Under the pieces are notes generated by a model. The model saw only the letters and a program-made list of their open reading frames with translations, was not told the origin of the DNA and searched no databases. This document shows positions 36,311 through 44,933 of a DNA stretch of 64,000 nt, piece after piece. Position numbers and translations under genes: made by a program. This DNA is from Eubacterium sp. Its GTDB lineage: Bacteria > Bacillota > Clostridia > Lachnospirales > Lachnospiraceae. The DNA is taken from assembly GCA_017634555.1 (NCBI GenBank), contig JAGBNF010000046.1, positions 1-64,000 of the forward strand, read 5' to 3'. Numbering within the stretch: position 1 is the stretch's first letter; each line of letters opens with the position of its first letter.

Positions 36311-36343
36311 AGCCCTGGGATTTTTCTCGGGGCTTTCTGTTGT
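36311..36343 (+). terminator. Terminator between the carbamoyltransferase gene and pyrB
   Basis: 9-bp stem AGCCCTGGG/CTCGGGGCT (36311-36319 with 36326-36334, two G-U pairs) followed by a T-rich TTCTGTTGT. Confidence 0.7.
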
Positions 36344-36376
36344 GTAATTAAAAGATAAATAGGGAGGTAGATAAAA

Positions 36377-37297
36377 ATGCAGCACTTGATCGATCCGATT
36401 GATTTATCCAAGGAAGAAATCGATGATATGTTACGCCTTGCGCAGGACATCATCAAGAACAAAGAAAAATACAGTGAGGTTTGCAAGGGCAAAAAGCTTG
36501 CAACACTTTTCTATGAACCAAGTACAAGAACAAGACTTAGCTTTGAAGCAGCTATGATGGAACTCGGAGGAAATGTACTGGGCTTCTCAGAAGCATCATC
36601 TTCATCAGCTACAAAGGGTGAAAGTGTAGAGGATACAGTCAGAGTAGTGGGATGCTTTGCGGATATCATAGCAATGCGTCATCCAAACGAGGGTGCACCT
36701 AAGCTTGCGTCTATGTATTCACCGGTTCCTATAATAAATGCGGGAGACGGCGGACATAATCATCCGACCCAGACTCTTACAGATCTTCTTACAATAGTAG
36801 AGGAGAAGGGACATCTTGATAACTTTACCATAGGACTTTGCGGAGACCTTAAGTTCGGTCGTACTGTACACAGTCTTATCAAGGCTCTTTCAAGATATGA
36901 GAATGTAAAGTTTGTACTTATATCCCCTAAGGAGCTTAAGGTTCCGGATTATATAATCGATGAAGTGATAACACCTGCAGGACTTCCTTATGAAGAAGTT
37001 GAATCACTTGAGGAAAATATCGGAAAGCTGGATGTTCTCTATATGACAAGAGTTCAGAGAGAGCGTTTCTTCAACGAGGCTGATTACGTAAGACTCAAGG
37101 ATACCTATATCCTTGATAAGGCCAAGATGAAGCTGGCTAAGGAGGATATGAGAATCCTTCATCCGCTTCCTCGTGTAAACGAGATTGCCACTGCAGTTGA
37201 CGAGGATCCGAGAGCAGCATATTTCCGACAGGTGCTTTACGGAAAGTACGTCAGAATGGCACTTATTATGAAGCTTTTGGGGCTCAGCGTTGAATAA
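36377..37297 (+). CDS. pyrB: Aspartate carbamoyltransferase catalytic subunit
   Basis: Second step of de novo pyrimidine synthesis: carbamoyl phosphate plus aspartate to N-carbamoylaspartate. The 306-residue protein shows [15 protein letters not shown] (carbamoyl phosphate site), the flexible loop [21 protein letters not shown] and [11 protein letters not shown], all as in PyrB. A GGGAGGTAG site precedes the ATG. PyrI, encoded 52 bases downstream, makes it the allosterically regulated two-subunit enzyme. Confidence 0.97.
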   Translation: MQHLIDPIDLSKEEIDDMLRLAQDIIKNKEKYSEVCKGKKLATLFYEPSTRTRLSFEAAMMELGGNVLGFSEASSSSATKGESVEDTVRVVGCFADIIAMRHPNEGAPKLASMYSPVPIINAGDGGHNHPTQTLTDLLTIVEEKGHLDNFTIGLCGDLKFGRTVHSLIKALSRYENVKFVLISPKELKVPDYIIDEVITPAGLPYEEVESLEENIGKLDVLYMTRVQRERFFNEADYVRLKDTYILDKAKMKLAKEDMRILHPLPRVNEIATAVDEDPRAAYFRQVLYGKYVRMALIMKLLGLSVE

Positions 37298-37349
37298 TCA
37301 GGTAATGACGTCGGAAAGTTGTTTGGTATATATTCAAAGGAGAATTAAT

Positions 37350-37766
37350 ATGAAGATAGACAGTATTCAGAACGGAATCGTACTTGATCATATAACAGCC
37401 GGAAATGCTATGAAGATCTATTATGATCTTGGGCTTGATAAGCTTGACTGCAGCGTTGCGCTTATTCAGAGAGTTAAGTCGAAGAAAATGGGTACAAAGG
37501 ATATCATTAAGATTGATAAAGAGGAGTATGATCTTGATCTTGATGTCATCGGTTATATAGATCCTACAGTAACTGTGAGTATCATCAAGAACGGTGAGAC
37601 TATTGAGAAGAAGAGAGTTGATCTTCCTGAGAAGCTTATAAACATCAAGAGATGTAAGAACCCTAGATGCGTTACAGCCATCGAGCCTGGAATCGATCAT
37701 ATCTTCAAGCTGACAGATCCTGAAAAGAGAATCTACAGATGCATTTACTGTGAGGCTGATAAGTAA
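37350..37766 (+). CDS. pyrI: Aspartate carbamoyltransferase regulatory subunit
   Basis: Nucleotide-binding regulatory chain that couples CTP/ATP levels to PyrB activity. The 138-residue protein has an N-terminal allosteric domain beginning MKIDSIQNGIVLDHITAGN and a C-terminal zinc domain with four cysteines (CKNPRC and CIYCEA) that contacts PyrB. ATG 37350 follows AAAGGAG; an earlier in-frame start overlaps pyrB and has no site. Pairing with pyrB is typical for Clostridia. The next gene follows after 10 bases. Confidence 0.96.
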   Translation: MKIDSIQNGIVLDHITAGNAMKIYYDLGLDKLDCSVALIQRVKSKKMGTKDIIKIDKEEYDLDLDVIGYIDPTVTVSIIKNGETIEKKRVDLPEKLINIKRCKNPRCVTAIEPGIDHIFKLTDPEKRIYRCIYCEADK

Positions 37767-37776
37767 GGAGACTATA

Positions 37777-38304
37777 GTGAACGAGTGGGACGGAAATAAT
37801 AATTACAATTCATATAATTATTCTGCGAGCAGGCCTGCTTATCGGAACTCTAATAAAACGCTGACGCCTATCGGTATAATATTCACTCTGGTAGGTGTGG
37901 TATTTCTGATAGTCGGAATAGTTATTATGAATAATTCCCAAAAGAAGGCAAAAGCCTGTACAGGTGAAGCAAAAGCTACTGTAATAAGGCTTGATGAAGC
38001 CTACCATGAGGATGATGAGGGACATAAGTCAAAGGTTTATGCGCCTGTTGTAGAATATACAGTCGGAGGCGAAACCTATACGGAAATGTCTCCGGTACAC
38101 AGCTCACCCTGTAATTTTACTGTAGGTCAGACTGTTATGGTTCATTATGACCCGGCAGATCCTCATGTAATGATAATAGAAGGAGATAATGGTACAAAGA
38201 TGCTGTACATTATTTTCATTGCAGTGGGAGGATTCTTTACCTTACTGGGAATACTGTTTTATGTTTTCGGACTGAAGGTTAAGAGAGAAGGAATTTTGTT
38301 ATGA
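37777..38304 (+). CDS. DUF3592 two-helix membrane protein
   Basis: Membrane protein of 176 residues of unknown function. An Asn/Tyr-rich start is followed by helix 1 (about 32-54, PIGIIFTLVGVVFLIVGIVIM), a short extracytoplasmic beta domain (EAKATVIRLDE...VVEYTVGGETYT...VHYDPADPHVM) that fits DUF3592, and helix 2 (about 145-168). The start is GTG 37777, five bases behind TAAGGAGAC. It is close behind pyrI and may be read through from it. Its stop codon overlaps the ATG of a small, frame-broken gene. Confidence 0.82.
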   Translation: MNEWDGNNNYNSYNYSASRPAYRNSNKTLTPIGIIFTLVGVVFLIVGIVIMNNSQKKAKACTGEAKATVIRLDEAYHEDDEGHKSKVYAPVVEYTVGGETYTEMSPVHSSPCNFTVGQTVMVHYDPADPHVMIIEGDNGTKMLYIIFIAVGGFFTLLGILFYVFGLKVKREGILL

Positions 38305-38424
38305 TGGGTCAGATAATCCTGGAAGTTATCGGAGGGATGGTTTCTCCTTATAGGCCTTGGAGTTATTGTAGCAGTATTTTTAGCTGTGGCGGGTGCGTCA
38401 ATGCTGTACTACATTATAAAATAG
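38301..38424 (+). pseudogene. Small single-helix membrane protein gene with a one-base frame break
   Basis: The ATG overlaps the DUF3592 stop codon (ATGA type). The frame begins MMGQIILEVIGG; after GGAGGGATGG it turns into an unlikely Cys/Ser-rich tail. In the +1 frame from that point the sequence reads WFLLIGLGVIVAVFLAVAGA then SMLYYIIK and TAG at 38422-38424, a clean membrane helix. Removing one base in the GGAGGGATGG stretch (about 38331-38340) would join both into a coherent 40-residue protein. It is too short for most gene callers. Possible explanations are a real mutation, an assembly error or frameshifting. Confidence 0.6.
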
Positions 38425-38468
38425 GTTAATCATTTTGATATTTTTTATTCTTAAATAGTATATAACAT

Positions 38469-38509
38469 AAATCCCTTGATATATCCTTAGATGTATTAGG
38501 GGATTTTTT
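38469..38509 (+). terminator. Terminator after the pyrBI/DUF3592 unit
   Basis: 9-bp stem AAATCCCTT/AGGGGATTT (38469-38477 with 38498-38506, one G-U) around a 20-base loop, then a T run. Confidence 0.75.
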
Positions 38510-38543
38510 AGTGAGCGGTATTAAGGATTTGAGAGGTGTGCGA

Positions 38544-40046
38544 ATGAGAAAGAAGAATTATGTGGCATTGACACTTGCGGCAGCTCTGCTCCTTTCAGGC
38601 TGCGGTAATCAGAAAACACAGGATACAACTGCTCCGACAGAGGCTGCAACCGCAGCTGAAACAGAAGCTCCGACAGAGGCAGCATCCGAAGAAGCTACAG
38701 AGACTCAGGCTGAAGCTGACACGGAAGATACAGCATCGTCTGCTGATGCTGAACTTGCCGGCTTTGAAGTTATGAGCTATGTCACAGATGAATATAAGCT
38801 TGTATGGGATGAAGAGTTCAACGACTATGAGGGTGAGCTTTCAAAGGATGACTGGAACTATGAGGCTCATCAGGTCGGATGGGTTAACAGTGAGCTTCAG
38901 AAATATGTTGCCAGCAGTGATTATGCTTACGTTAAAGACGGAGAGCTGATCATTCAGCCTGTAAAGAATGAAGACGGAAGCTATGTTTCCGGACGTGTTA
39001 ATACGAGCGGTAAACATGATTTTACATACGGAATCTTTGAGGCAAGGATCAAGGTACCTGAAGGAAAGGGATTTCTTCCGGCATTCTGGATGATGCCGAC
39101 AGATGAGAATTATTACGGACAGTGGCCTAAGTGTGGTGAGATAGATATCATGGAGGTCCTTGGTGATTCCACAAACCGTCAGTACGGAACGCTTCATTTC
39201 GGTGAGCCTCATACACAGAAGCAGGGAACCTATGAACTGCACGGAGGAGACTTCTCAAAGGAATACCATGTATTTGCCGTAGAGTGGGAGCCGGGTGTTT
39301 TCCGCTGGTATGTGGACGGCGAGCTCTTCTATGAGAACAGTGACTGGTTTACGAAAAGAGAGGGTGAGGAAGAAAAGCCTTATCCGGCACCTTTCAATCA
39401 GCCATTCCATATGATACTTAATGTTGCTGTAGGAGGTTCCTGGCCGGGCTATCCTGATGAGACAACAATATTTGACGAGAGAGCTGCGATGTATGTTGAT
39501 TATGTTCACGTATATCAGAAGGACAGCTATGATGAAAATGTTGAAAAGCCTGTAAAGGTTTTCAATGACCGTGAGCCTGATGAAACAGGCAACTATGTAA
39601 ATAACAGTGATTTCAGCGAGGCCGAGGATCTGACGGATAATGAGAACTGGAAGTTCCTGCTCTTCAACGGCGGCGAAGGTGAAGCTGAGATTAAGGATAA
39701 TGAGATCGTTATCACTTCAACAAATGCGGGAACAGAGGATTACAGCGTACAGCTTGTACAGCCTGATATGCCGCTCCACAAGGGGATGAAGTACAGACTT
39801 TCCTTCGATGCTTATGCAGAGGAAGATAGAACAATCATTACGGCAGTAACGGCACCTGAGGTGGACTGGATCCGTTACTTCCCTGATACAAAGGTTGAGC
39901 TTAACACCGAAATGCAGACCTTTACCTTCGAGTTTGATATGGAGGAAGAGGATGATGATAAGGCAAGAGTTGAGTTCAACATGGGCAAGCAGGATTCGAC
40001 TGCAACTGTCCATATAACAAATGTGAGATTAGAGAAAATTCAGTAA
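38544..40046 (+). CDS. GH16 beta-glucanase lipoprotein with C-terminal carbohydrate-binding domain
   Basis: Surface-anchored endo-beta-glucanase (1,3- or 1,3-1,4-linked glucans). The 500-residue protein has lipobox LSGC with Cys20, a Thr/Glu/Ala-rich linker (about 21-70), a GH16 domain (about 90-330) with the catalytic signature GEIDIMEVLG and the aromatic segment FLPAFWMMPTDENYY, and a C-terminal beta-sandwich like CBM4/9 (about 345-500, beginning NYVNNSDFSEAED). ATG 38544 follows GAGAGGTG and gives the lipoprotein signal. It converges with an AraC gene whose divergent neighbour is a GH5 gene, forming a small beta-glucan locus. Confidence 0.93.
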   Translation: MRKKNYVALTLAAALLLSGCGNQKTQDTTAPTEAATAAETEAPTEAASEEATETQAEADTEDTASSADAELAGFEVMSYVTDEYKLVWDEEFNDYEGELSKDDWNYEAHQVGWVNSELQKYVASSDYAYVKDGELIIQPVKNEDGSYVSGRVNTSGKHDFTYGIFEARIKVPEGKGFLPAFWMMPTDENYYGQWPKCGEIDIMEVLGDSTNRQYGTLHFGEPHTQKQGTYELHGGDFSKEYHVFAVEWEPGVFRWYVDGELFYENSDWFTKREGEEEKPYPAPFNQPFHMILNVAVGGSWPGYPDETTIFDERAAMYVDYVHVYQKDSYDENVEKPVKVFNDREPDETGNYVNNSDFSEAEDLTDNENWKFLLFNGGEGEAEIKDNEIVITSTNAGTEDYSVQLVQPDMPLHKGMKYRLSFDAYAEEDRTIITAVTAPEVDWIRYFPDTKVELNTEMQTFTFEFDMEEEDDDKARVEFNMGKQDSTATVHITNVRLEKIQ

Positions 40047-40058
40047 TAAACCCCTCAT

Positions 40059-40093
40059 TACAGCAGCCGGATTGCTTATGTCCAGCTGCTGTA
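40059..40093. terminator. Candidate hairpin between GH16 and the AraC gene
   Basis: Perfect 9-bp inverted repeat TACAGCAGC/GCTGCTGTA that overlaps the last codons of the AraC gene. There is no T run, so function as a terminator is doubtful. Confidence 0.4.
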
Positions 40094-40816
40094 TCCATTT
40101 AGAGAACGATATTTTTTAGGAGTCATTCCGACTACGGATTTAAAGGTCTGAATGAAATGACTCTGGGAAGAAAATGAAAGACGGAGAGCTATATCAGGCA
40201 GACTGTCGTCTGTGTTGCGGAGCATTTCCTGGGATAACTCAATTTTCTTCTCACGGATATAATCGCTGATCGGAAGCCCAAGTTCCTTTGCAAACTGACG
40301 CGACAGATAGCTGGAGGAGACTCCGGTATATTCCGAAAGATCCTTAATGGTTATACGATCATAGATGTGAGAATAAATATAGTCGACGCATTTGGTAATG
40401 GTACGCGACAAACCCTTATCCCTTTTGATAAGGCGCATTTTTCCGGTGAAGTCCAGCACCATGCTGTTGTGTATTGCTTCTACGGCTTCCTCCGTATGGG
40501 CGTCATCAAGCTTTCTTATATAGAAGTCACTCATTCTGAAAGCGTGTTCCGATTCGAGTCCACGTGCTATGCACATACGGGTAATAAGTGCGGCGGTGAC
40601 TACCAGATGATACTTGAGATTCAGAACAGGATCCGAGGACAGCTGTCCGACTCCCTTATCATCAAGAAATCTGCGCTCTTCGCAGTTCTTATGAACGAAG
40701 TCCATATCACCGTCGGATACGGCGTGAAGGAATTTGAGTTCTTCACCTGTGTCTCTGTGAGTTTCGGCTTCCTCGGAAATCCAAAGATAGCTTTTTGTAT
40801 TTTCATTATTTTTCAT
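40076..40816 (-). CDS. AraC-family transcriptional regulator (beta-glucan locus)
   Basis: Regulator of 246 residues. The C-terminal 100 residues hold two helix-turn-helix motifs (RITIKDLSEYTGVSSSYLSRQFAKE and SLPDIALRLSFSSQSHFIQTFK), followed by the family's PKKYR ending. The N-terminal part (LKFLHAVSDGDMDFVHKN) has no recognised sensor fold. I prefer ATG 40816 because it lies eight to nine bases from GGGAG on the minus strand; one six bases upstream is too close. It is divergent from the GH5 gene and convergent to GH16, so it probably controls GH5 and perhaps GH16. Confidence 0.88.
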   Translation of the reverse strand: MKNNENTKSYLWISEEAETHRDTGEELKFLHAVSDGDMDFVHKNCEERRFLDDKGVGQLSSDPVLNLKYHLVVTAALITRMCIARGLESEHAFRMSDFYIRKLDDAHTEEAVEAIHNSMVLDFTGKMRLIKRDKGLSRTITKCVDYIYSHIYDRITIKDLSEYTGVSSSYLSRQFAKELGLPISDYIREKKIELSQEMLRNTDDSLPDIALRLSFSSQSHFIQTFKSVVGMTPKKYRSLNGYSSWT

Positions 40817-40961
40817 GGGCATTTCTCCCGATATGTTTAATTCATAAATTTAATATTTTTTCTATTTACATGATATACAAACATTATAACCTATATTAAA
40901 CTTAATGTAACTTTTTATGTTCGTTAATGAGAGGGTGTAGTTATAAGGAGGTAAGTTTCTT

Positions 40962-41990
40962 ATGAAAAGGTGGCTGGGATATGAGCACGGCGTGAATCTC
41001 GGAGGATGGCTGTCTCAGTGTGATCATACCAAAGAACGTTATGAAAATTTTATAAAGGCGGATGCATTTAAGCAGATAAAGGAGTGGGGACTGGATCATG
41101 TCCGTGTTCCTGTGGATTATAATCTGGTCGAGACTAAAGAAGGAGACTATATTGAGGAAGGCTTCCATTATATAGATCTGGCTATTCAGTGGAGCCGTGA
41201 ATATGATCTCAATATGATCCTTGACCTGCATAAGACTTACGGTTTCTCATTTGATGAGGGCCATGGTGAAAGCGGCTTTTTTGAGAATGAGGAATATCAG
41301 GAGAGATTCTACAGATTATGGGAAGAGTTTGCGAGAAGATACGGAAACGTAGGAGATCATCTCGCATTTGAAATTCTGAATGAGGTTACAGAGAAGGAAT
41401 ACTGTGATCTCTGGAATGAGATATCAAAGAAATGTATCGCCAAGATCCGTGCCATCGCACCGGATGTAAAGATACTGATCGGCGGATATTATAATAATTC
41501 CATCGAAGCACTTCCGGATCTTCTGCCGCCTTATGATGAGAATATAATCTATAACTTCCATTGTTATGAACCGCTTATATTCACTCATCAGGGAGCTTAC
41601 TGGATCCCTACTATGGATACGAGTTTCAGGGTTCCTGTGGATGCACCTTACAGCAAGCTTACAGCTGACACAAAGGAACAGATATCACAGGTATCCATCG
41701 GATTTGACAGCTTTGATCAGTCTGCATGTCTTGACGGAAGCTATTTCGATAAGTATTTTTCCGAGGCTGTAAGAATAGCTGAGGAAAGAAATGTAGCGCT
41801 TTACTGCGGAGAGTACGGAGTTATCGAGAATGCTACTCCGGAGGATACAGTTAAATGGTATGAGATCATTTCAAAGTCCTTCAATAAGTTCGGAATCGGA
41901 AGAGCTGCATGGAGCTATAAGGAAATGGATTTCGGTCTTTCGGATGAACGCCTTAATGATGTAAGGGATGAACTCATCAAGCTTTTATAA
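40962..41990 (+). CDS. GH5 endo-beta-glucanase-like enzyme, cytoplasmic
   Basis: TIM-barrel glycosidase of 342 residues without a signal peptide, so it works on imported beta-glucan oligomers. Family marks are the N-terminal GVNLGGWLSQ, HVRVPVDYN, the acid/base Glu141 in FEILNEV and the nucleophile Glu284 in YCGEYGV. It resembles exo-1,3-glucanase/cellulase subfamilies; the exact linkage is not determinable by eye. A strong ATAAGGAGG site precedes the ATG. It is followed by a clear terminator. With GH16 outside and GH94 inside, a route from beta-glucan to glucose 1-phosphate is plausible. Confidence 0.91.
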   Translation: MKRWLGYEHGVNLGGWLSQCDHTKERYENFIKADAFKQIKEWGLDHVRVPVDYNLVETKEGDYIEEGFHYIDLAIQWSREYDLNMILDLHKTYGFSFDEGHGESGFFENEEYQERFYRLWEEFARRYGNVGDHLAFEILNEVTEKEYCDLWNEISKKCIAKIRAIAPDVKILIGGYYNNSIEALPDLLPPYDENIIYNFHCYEPLIFTHQGAYWIPTMDTSFRVPVDAPYSKLTADTKEQISQVSIGFDSFDQSACLDGSYFDKYFSEAVRIAEERNVALYCGEYGVIENATPEDTVKWYEIISKSFNKFGIGRAAWSYKEMDFGLSDERLNDVRDELIKLL

Positions 41991-42024
41991 TGTCTCTTTA
42001 TATATTCTTATATATTTTTTACCG

Positions 42025-42053
42025 TCGGGCAGGTTTTATCCTGTCCGATTTTT
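42025..42053 (+). terminator. Terminator of the GH5 gene
   Basis: 9-bp stem TCGGGCAGG/CCTGTCCGA (42025-42033 with 42040-42048, one G-U), then TTTTT. Confidence 0.85.
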
Positions 42054-42163
42054 CATTATAACGGATGATTTTATAATTATTCATTGCTTCTATAATTTCT
42101 GTATAAATGTGTTTTAAAAATTGTTTATTGGGTTTTGAATCAAATGACAGCGAGGAGGTTAAT

Positions 42164-44770
42164 ATGGACGACAATAACAATTATCAGGGTATGAGTCCAA
42201 ACCAGCAGTACGGTGGTCCGCAGTATGATCCGAACCAGCAGTACGGTGGTCAGTACGATCCTAATCAGCAGCAGTACGGTCAGCAGTACGGCCAGCAGCA
42301 GTACGATGCAAGCCAGCAGTACGATGCAAGCCAGCAGTACGGTCAGCAGCAGTATGATGCAAGCCAGCAGTACGGCCAGCAGCAGTATGATGTAAATCAG
42401 CAGTACGGCCAGCAGCAGTACGATGCAAGCCAGCAGTACGGTCAGCAGCAGTATGATGCAAGCCAGCAGTACGGTCAGCAGCAGTATGATGCAAGCCGGC
42501 AGTACGGCCAGCAGCAGTATGACGCAGGTCAGCAGGCAGAGCAGCCGCAGCAGAGCAGTGGAATGCAGTATGCCGATTCACAGAACAGTTCATCACAGAG
42601 CGGTTCTACACAGGGTAGCGGCATGAAGTATGAGGGGCCTCAGTATACACAGCCTCAGAATTACGGACAGCCTGCATTTAATACAACAACTCCTAGCCCG
42701 ACCGCAGCTCTAAGTTCTCCTGCAGGTCCGGACAATGCAGACGGCGGTCCGAAGAAACCTGTAAACAAGGGACTTATTATAGGACTTATCGCAGGTGCAG
42801 CGGTTATCATCGCAGCGGTGCTTCTTATATTTGTATTTGATGTATTCGGTATGAAGGGCGGAAAGCCTGAGGAAGCTGCAGAGAAGTTCTGTAAAGCATA
42901 TGCAGAGCTTGATGCACAGGGGCTTATCGATACCATGGTTCCGGAAGCTAAGCAGTATATAGAAGAAATGGGACTCGGCGGATCCGTAGAAGAAATCCAG
43001 AGTGCCTTCGATATGCTTAAGGGCTTCGGTGTAACATTTACAGATACTAAGATAGGTACAGCTGAAAAGATCGATGTAGATACAGCTAAGTCTTATATGA
43101 AGGACGGCTATGGCGTTGATATTGAAGCTAAGGATGCAGCAAGGGTTAAGTGCTCAATGAATATGCATATGGAGCTGATGGGCGAATCAACAGACCAGCC
43201 TATGGATTTTGAGCTTACACTTGTTAAGCAGGGAAGTAAGTGGTATGTTGCCGGTTTTGAAGAGATAGGTTCAGATCAGCCTACAGACGGTGACGGCTAT
43301 GATAATACAGAAGATGCAACTGAGGACTATGGTCTGAATACAGAAGATAATACAGAGGACAACACAGAGGATGCTACAGAAGATACAACTGAGGATGCCG
43401 GAAATACTGAGTCAAGTACATCCACAGCAGCTCCTACATTTACAGGTGAAGGTCTTGATGCAACTCTCTGGCTCTGGGGCTTCGATCAGAATGTATGGTC
43501 GTATAAGGAAGATAAGTTTACAGATAAAGAGAAGCAGTCAACTTTAACAATAGGTATTCCTAAGGATGATGATCCTGAGAAGTATCGTGTAAGCATTCAG
43601 GTTGATGCAAAGATCACAGATACATATATATTCAGAGAGAACCTTTTCGATTACGGATATGATTATCACGATTATGTAGACGGAAAGATTCCTACAGAGA
43701 ATATCGGTGGAGTTGATTTCATAAAGTATGAGTCGGGAAGCAATATCACATATCTCGCACGTCTTGAAGGCGCTAACGAATCAATCCACATAAAGATTCA
43801 GGGTGAGACTGATGATGCAGCTATAAAGCCTGCACTTGAGAATATTGCATTTAAGGTTACCGATATCGGCAATACAGACGGCCCATGGTATTGGGAAGGT
43901 ACAAGATTTGAAACAGAGGATTTGTCTGCAGAGACAGCCGGATTTACTATCAATTCCAAGTACCTTAAGATGGCAGATCCTCTCATTACACATGAAGTAT
44001 TTGATCATCAGATAGCTTATGCGGATGGATGCATATATCTTCTTGATGATTTGAAAACAATACGCAAATATAATATCGGAGAAACAGGTCTTGAACTTGC
44101 AGAAGAGTACAAGGTTGATGCAGATTTTAAGAATATGGTTTCTACGGATGACGGAAGAATATTCCTTTCAGGTTATTCAAAGCCGCTTGTTGAGTGGAAG
44201 GATGGCCAGGTTATAAAGGAATACGAAGGTAAAGCTAATTATATTTATATGGCTCCTAGCGGATCCTTCGGTATCGCTAATTATTCAAAGGGTGAGAACG
44301 TAGGTAAGGTAAGCTTCTCAGGCGACAGCTTCGAGATCACTCCTATGCCACTTGCAGAGGTTGGAACTATTGCACACCTCAATGTAAGTAACGAGCACAT
44401 TTTCGCATGCGGATATTCATCTGATGAAAACGAAAAGGGCTTTAAGGTATTTGTATATGATACAGAAGGAAATTACCAGGCAACTCTCGGTGGTGTTGAT
44501 GAAGATCACGGACTCGGATCTTTAACATATATTTTCGATACAGCCAACGGATACATGGGAATGGACGGAAATATGAGAAAGATCATGTTCTGGGATAAGA
44601 GTGGAGCATGTATAGGAACTCTTGAAGACAGTGATCTTTTCGGAACACATTATCCATGGTTTGCAGATTCTGTACTTACACCTGACGGAACAATGTTTAC
44701 TGTAATGACAGAGGAACGCAGTGATAAATCAGCTAAGGAAGTCCTTGTATATATGATGAGCGGCTTCTAA
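42164..44770 (+). CDS. Membrane protein with Q/Y-rich tandem-repeat N terminus and beta-propeller-like C terminus
   Basis: I do not recognise a named family. The 868-residue protein has four parts: (1) residues 1-170, Gln/Tyr/Gly/Asn/Ser-rich, with an 11-residue unit YGQQQYDASQQ repeated about seven times (residues 41-121); (2) one membrane helix (203-226, LIIGLIAGAAVIIAAVLLIF); (3) a DUF4878/NTF2-like domain (about 235-365, EEAAEKFCKAYAELDAQGL...WYVAGFEEI) then a Thr/Glu/Asp-rich linker; (4) about 420-868, beta-rich, ending with repeats like a beta-propeller (TDDGRIFLSGYSK, VSNEHIFACGYSS). The repeat part would be cytoplasmic and the rest outside. ATG 42164 follows GAGGAGGTT. It stands as a single-gene unit. 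Confidence 0.8.
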   Translation: MDDNNNYQGMSPNQQYGGPQYDPNQQYGGQYDPNQQQYGQQYGQQQYDASQQYDASQQYGQQQYDASQQYGQQQYDVNQQYGQQQYDASQQYGQQQYDASQQYGQQQYDASRQYGQQQYDAGQQAEQPQQSSGMQYADSQNSSSQSGSTQGSGMKYEGPQYTQPQNYGQPAFNTTTPSPTAALSSPAGPDNADGGPKKPVNKGLIIGLIAGAAVIIAAVLLIFVFDVFGMKGGKPEEAAEKFCKAYAELDAQGLIDTMVPEAKQYIEEMGLGGSVEEIQSAFDMLKGFGVTFTDTKIGTAEKIDVDTAKSYMKDGYGVDIEAKDAARVKCSMNMHMELMGESTDQPMDFELTLVKQGSKWYVAGFEEIGSDQPTDGDGYDNTEDATEDYGLNTEDNTEDNTEDATEDTTEDAGNTESSTSTAAPTFTGEGLDATLWLWGFDQNVWSYKEDKFTDKEKQSTLTIGIPKDDDPEKYRVSIQVDAKITDTYIFRENLFDYGYDYHDYVDGKIPTENIGGVDFIKYESGSNITYLARLEGANESIHIKIQGETDDAAIKPALENIAFKVTDIGNTDGPWYWEGTRFETEDLSAETAGFTINSKYLKMADPLITHEVFDHQIAYADGCIYLLDDLKTIRKYNIGETGLELAEEYKVDADFKNMVSTDDGRIFLSGYSKPLVEWKDGQVIKEYEGKANYIYMAPSGSFGIANYSKGENVGKVSFSGDSFEITPMPLAEVGTIAHLNVSNEHIFACGYSSDENEKGFKVFVYDTEGNYQATLGGVDEDHGLGSLTYIFDTANGYMGMDGNMRKIMFWDKSGACIGTLEDSDLFGTHYPWFADSVLTPDGTMFTVMTEERSDKSAKEVLVYMMSGF
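42284..42526 (+). repeat. 33-bp tandem repeat inside the Q/Y-rich coding region
   Basis: In-frame units of 33 bp (11 codons), rich in CAGCAG and TACGG, with a few synonymous changes and one shortened copy near the 5' end. The period and purity make copy-number change by slippage likely. Confidence 0.85.
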
Positions 44771-44837
44771 AAAATTAAAAAAATCGTCAAAATGACGGAA
44801 AAAACACGGTTTGTTAACAAATTCTTAATATTTTTTG

Positions 44838-44865
44838 TTTACAAATCCACAAAATGTGTTATAAT
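44838..44865 (+). promoter_or_regulatory. Promoter of murA
   Basis: -35 TTTACA (44838-44843), 16-base spacer ending in TGTGT, -10 TATAAT (44860-44865), 68 bases before the start codon. Confidence 0.7.
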
Positions 44866-44933
44866 ATCAAGGATTATGGGTTTTTATAGCCTGTAATACT
44901 TGTAATTATTTAAACAGAGGAAGACTGTATAAA

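Noticed and set aside
42284..42526. Regular direct repeats resembling a CRISPR array
   Set aside because: The 33-bp units are contiguous, in frame and have no unique spacers; they encode a Q/Y-rich protein segment.
44785..44806. CGTCA/TGACG hairpin after the Q/Y-rich gene as its terminator
   Set aside because: On the plus strand it is flanked by A runs and not followed by T, so it would act only on minus-strand transcripts, of which none is seen here.
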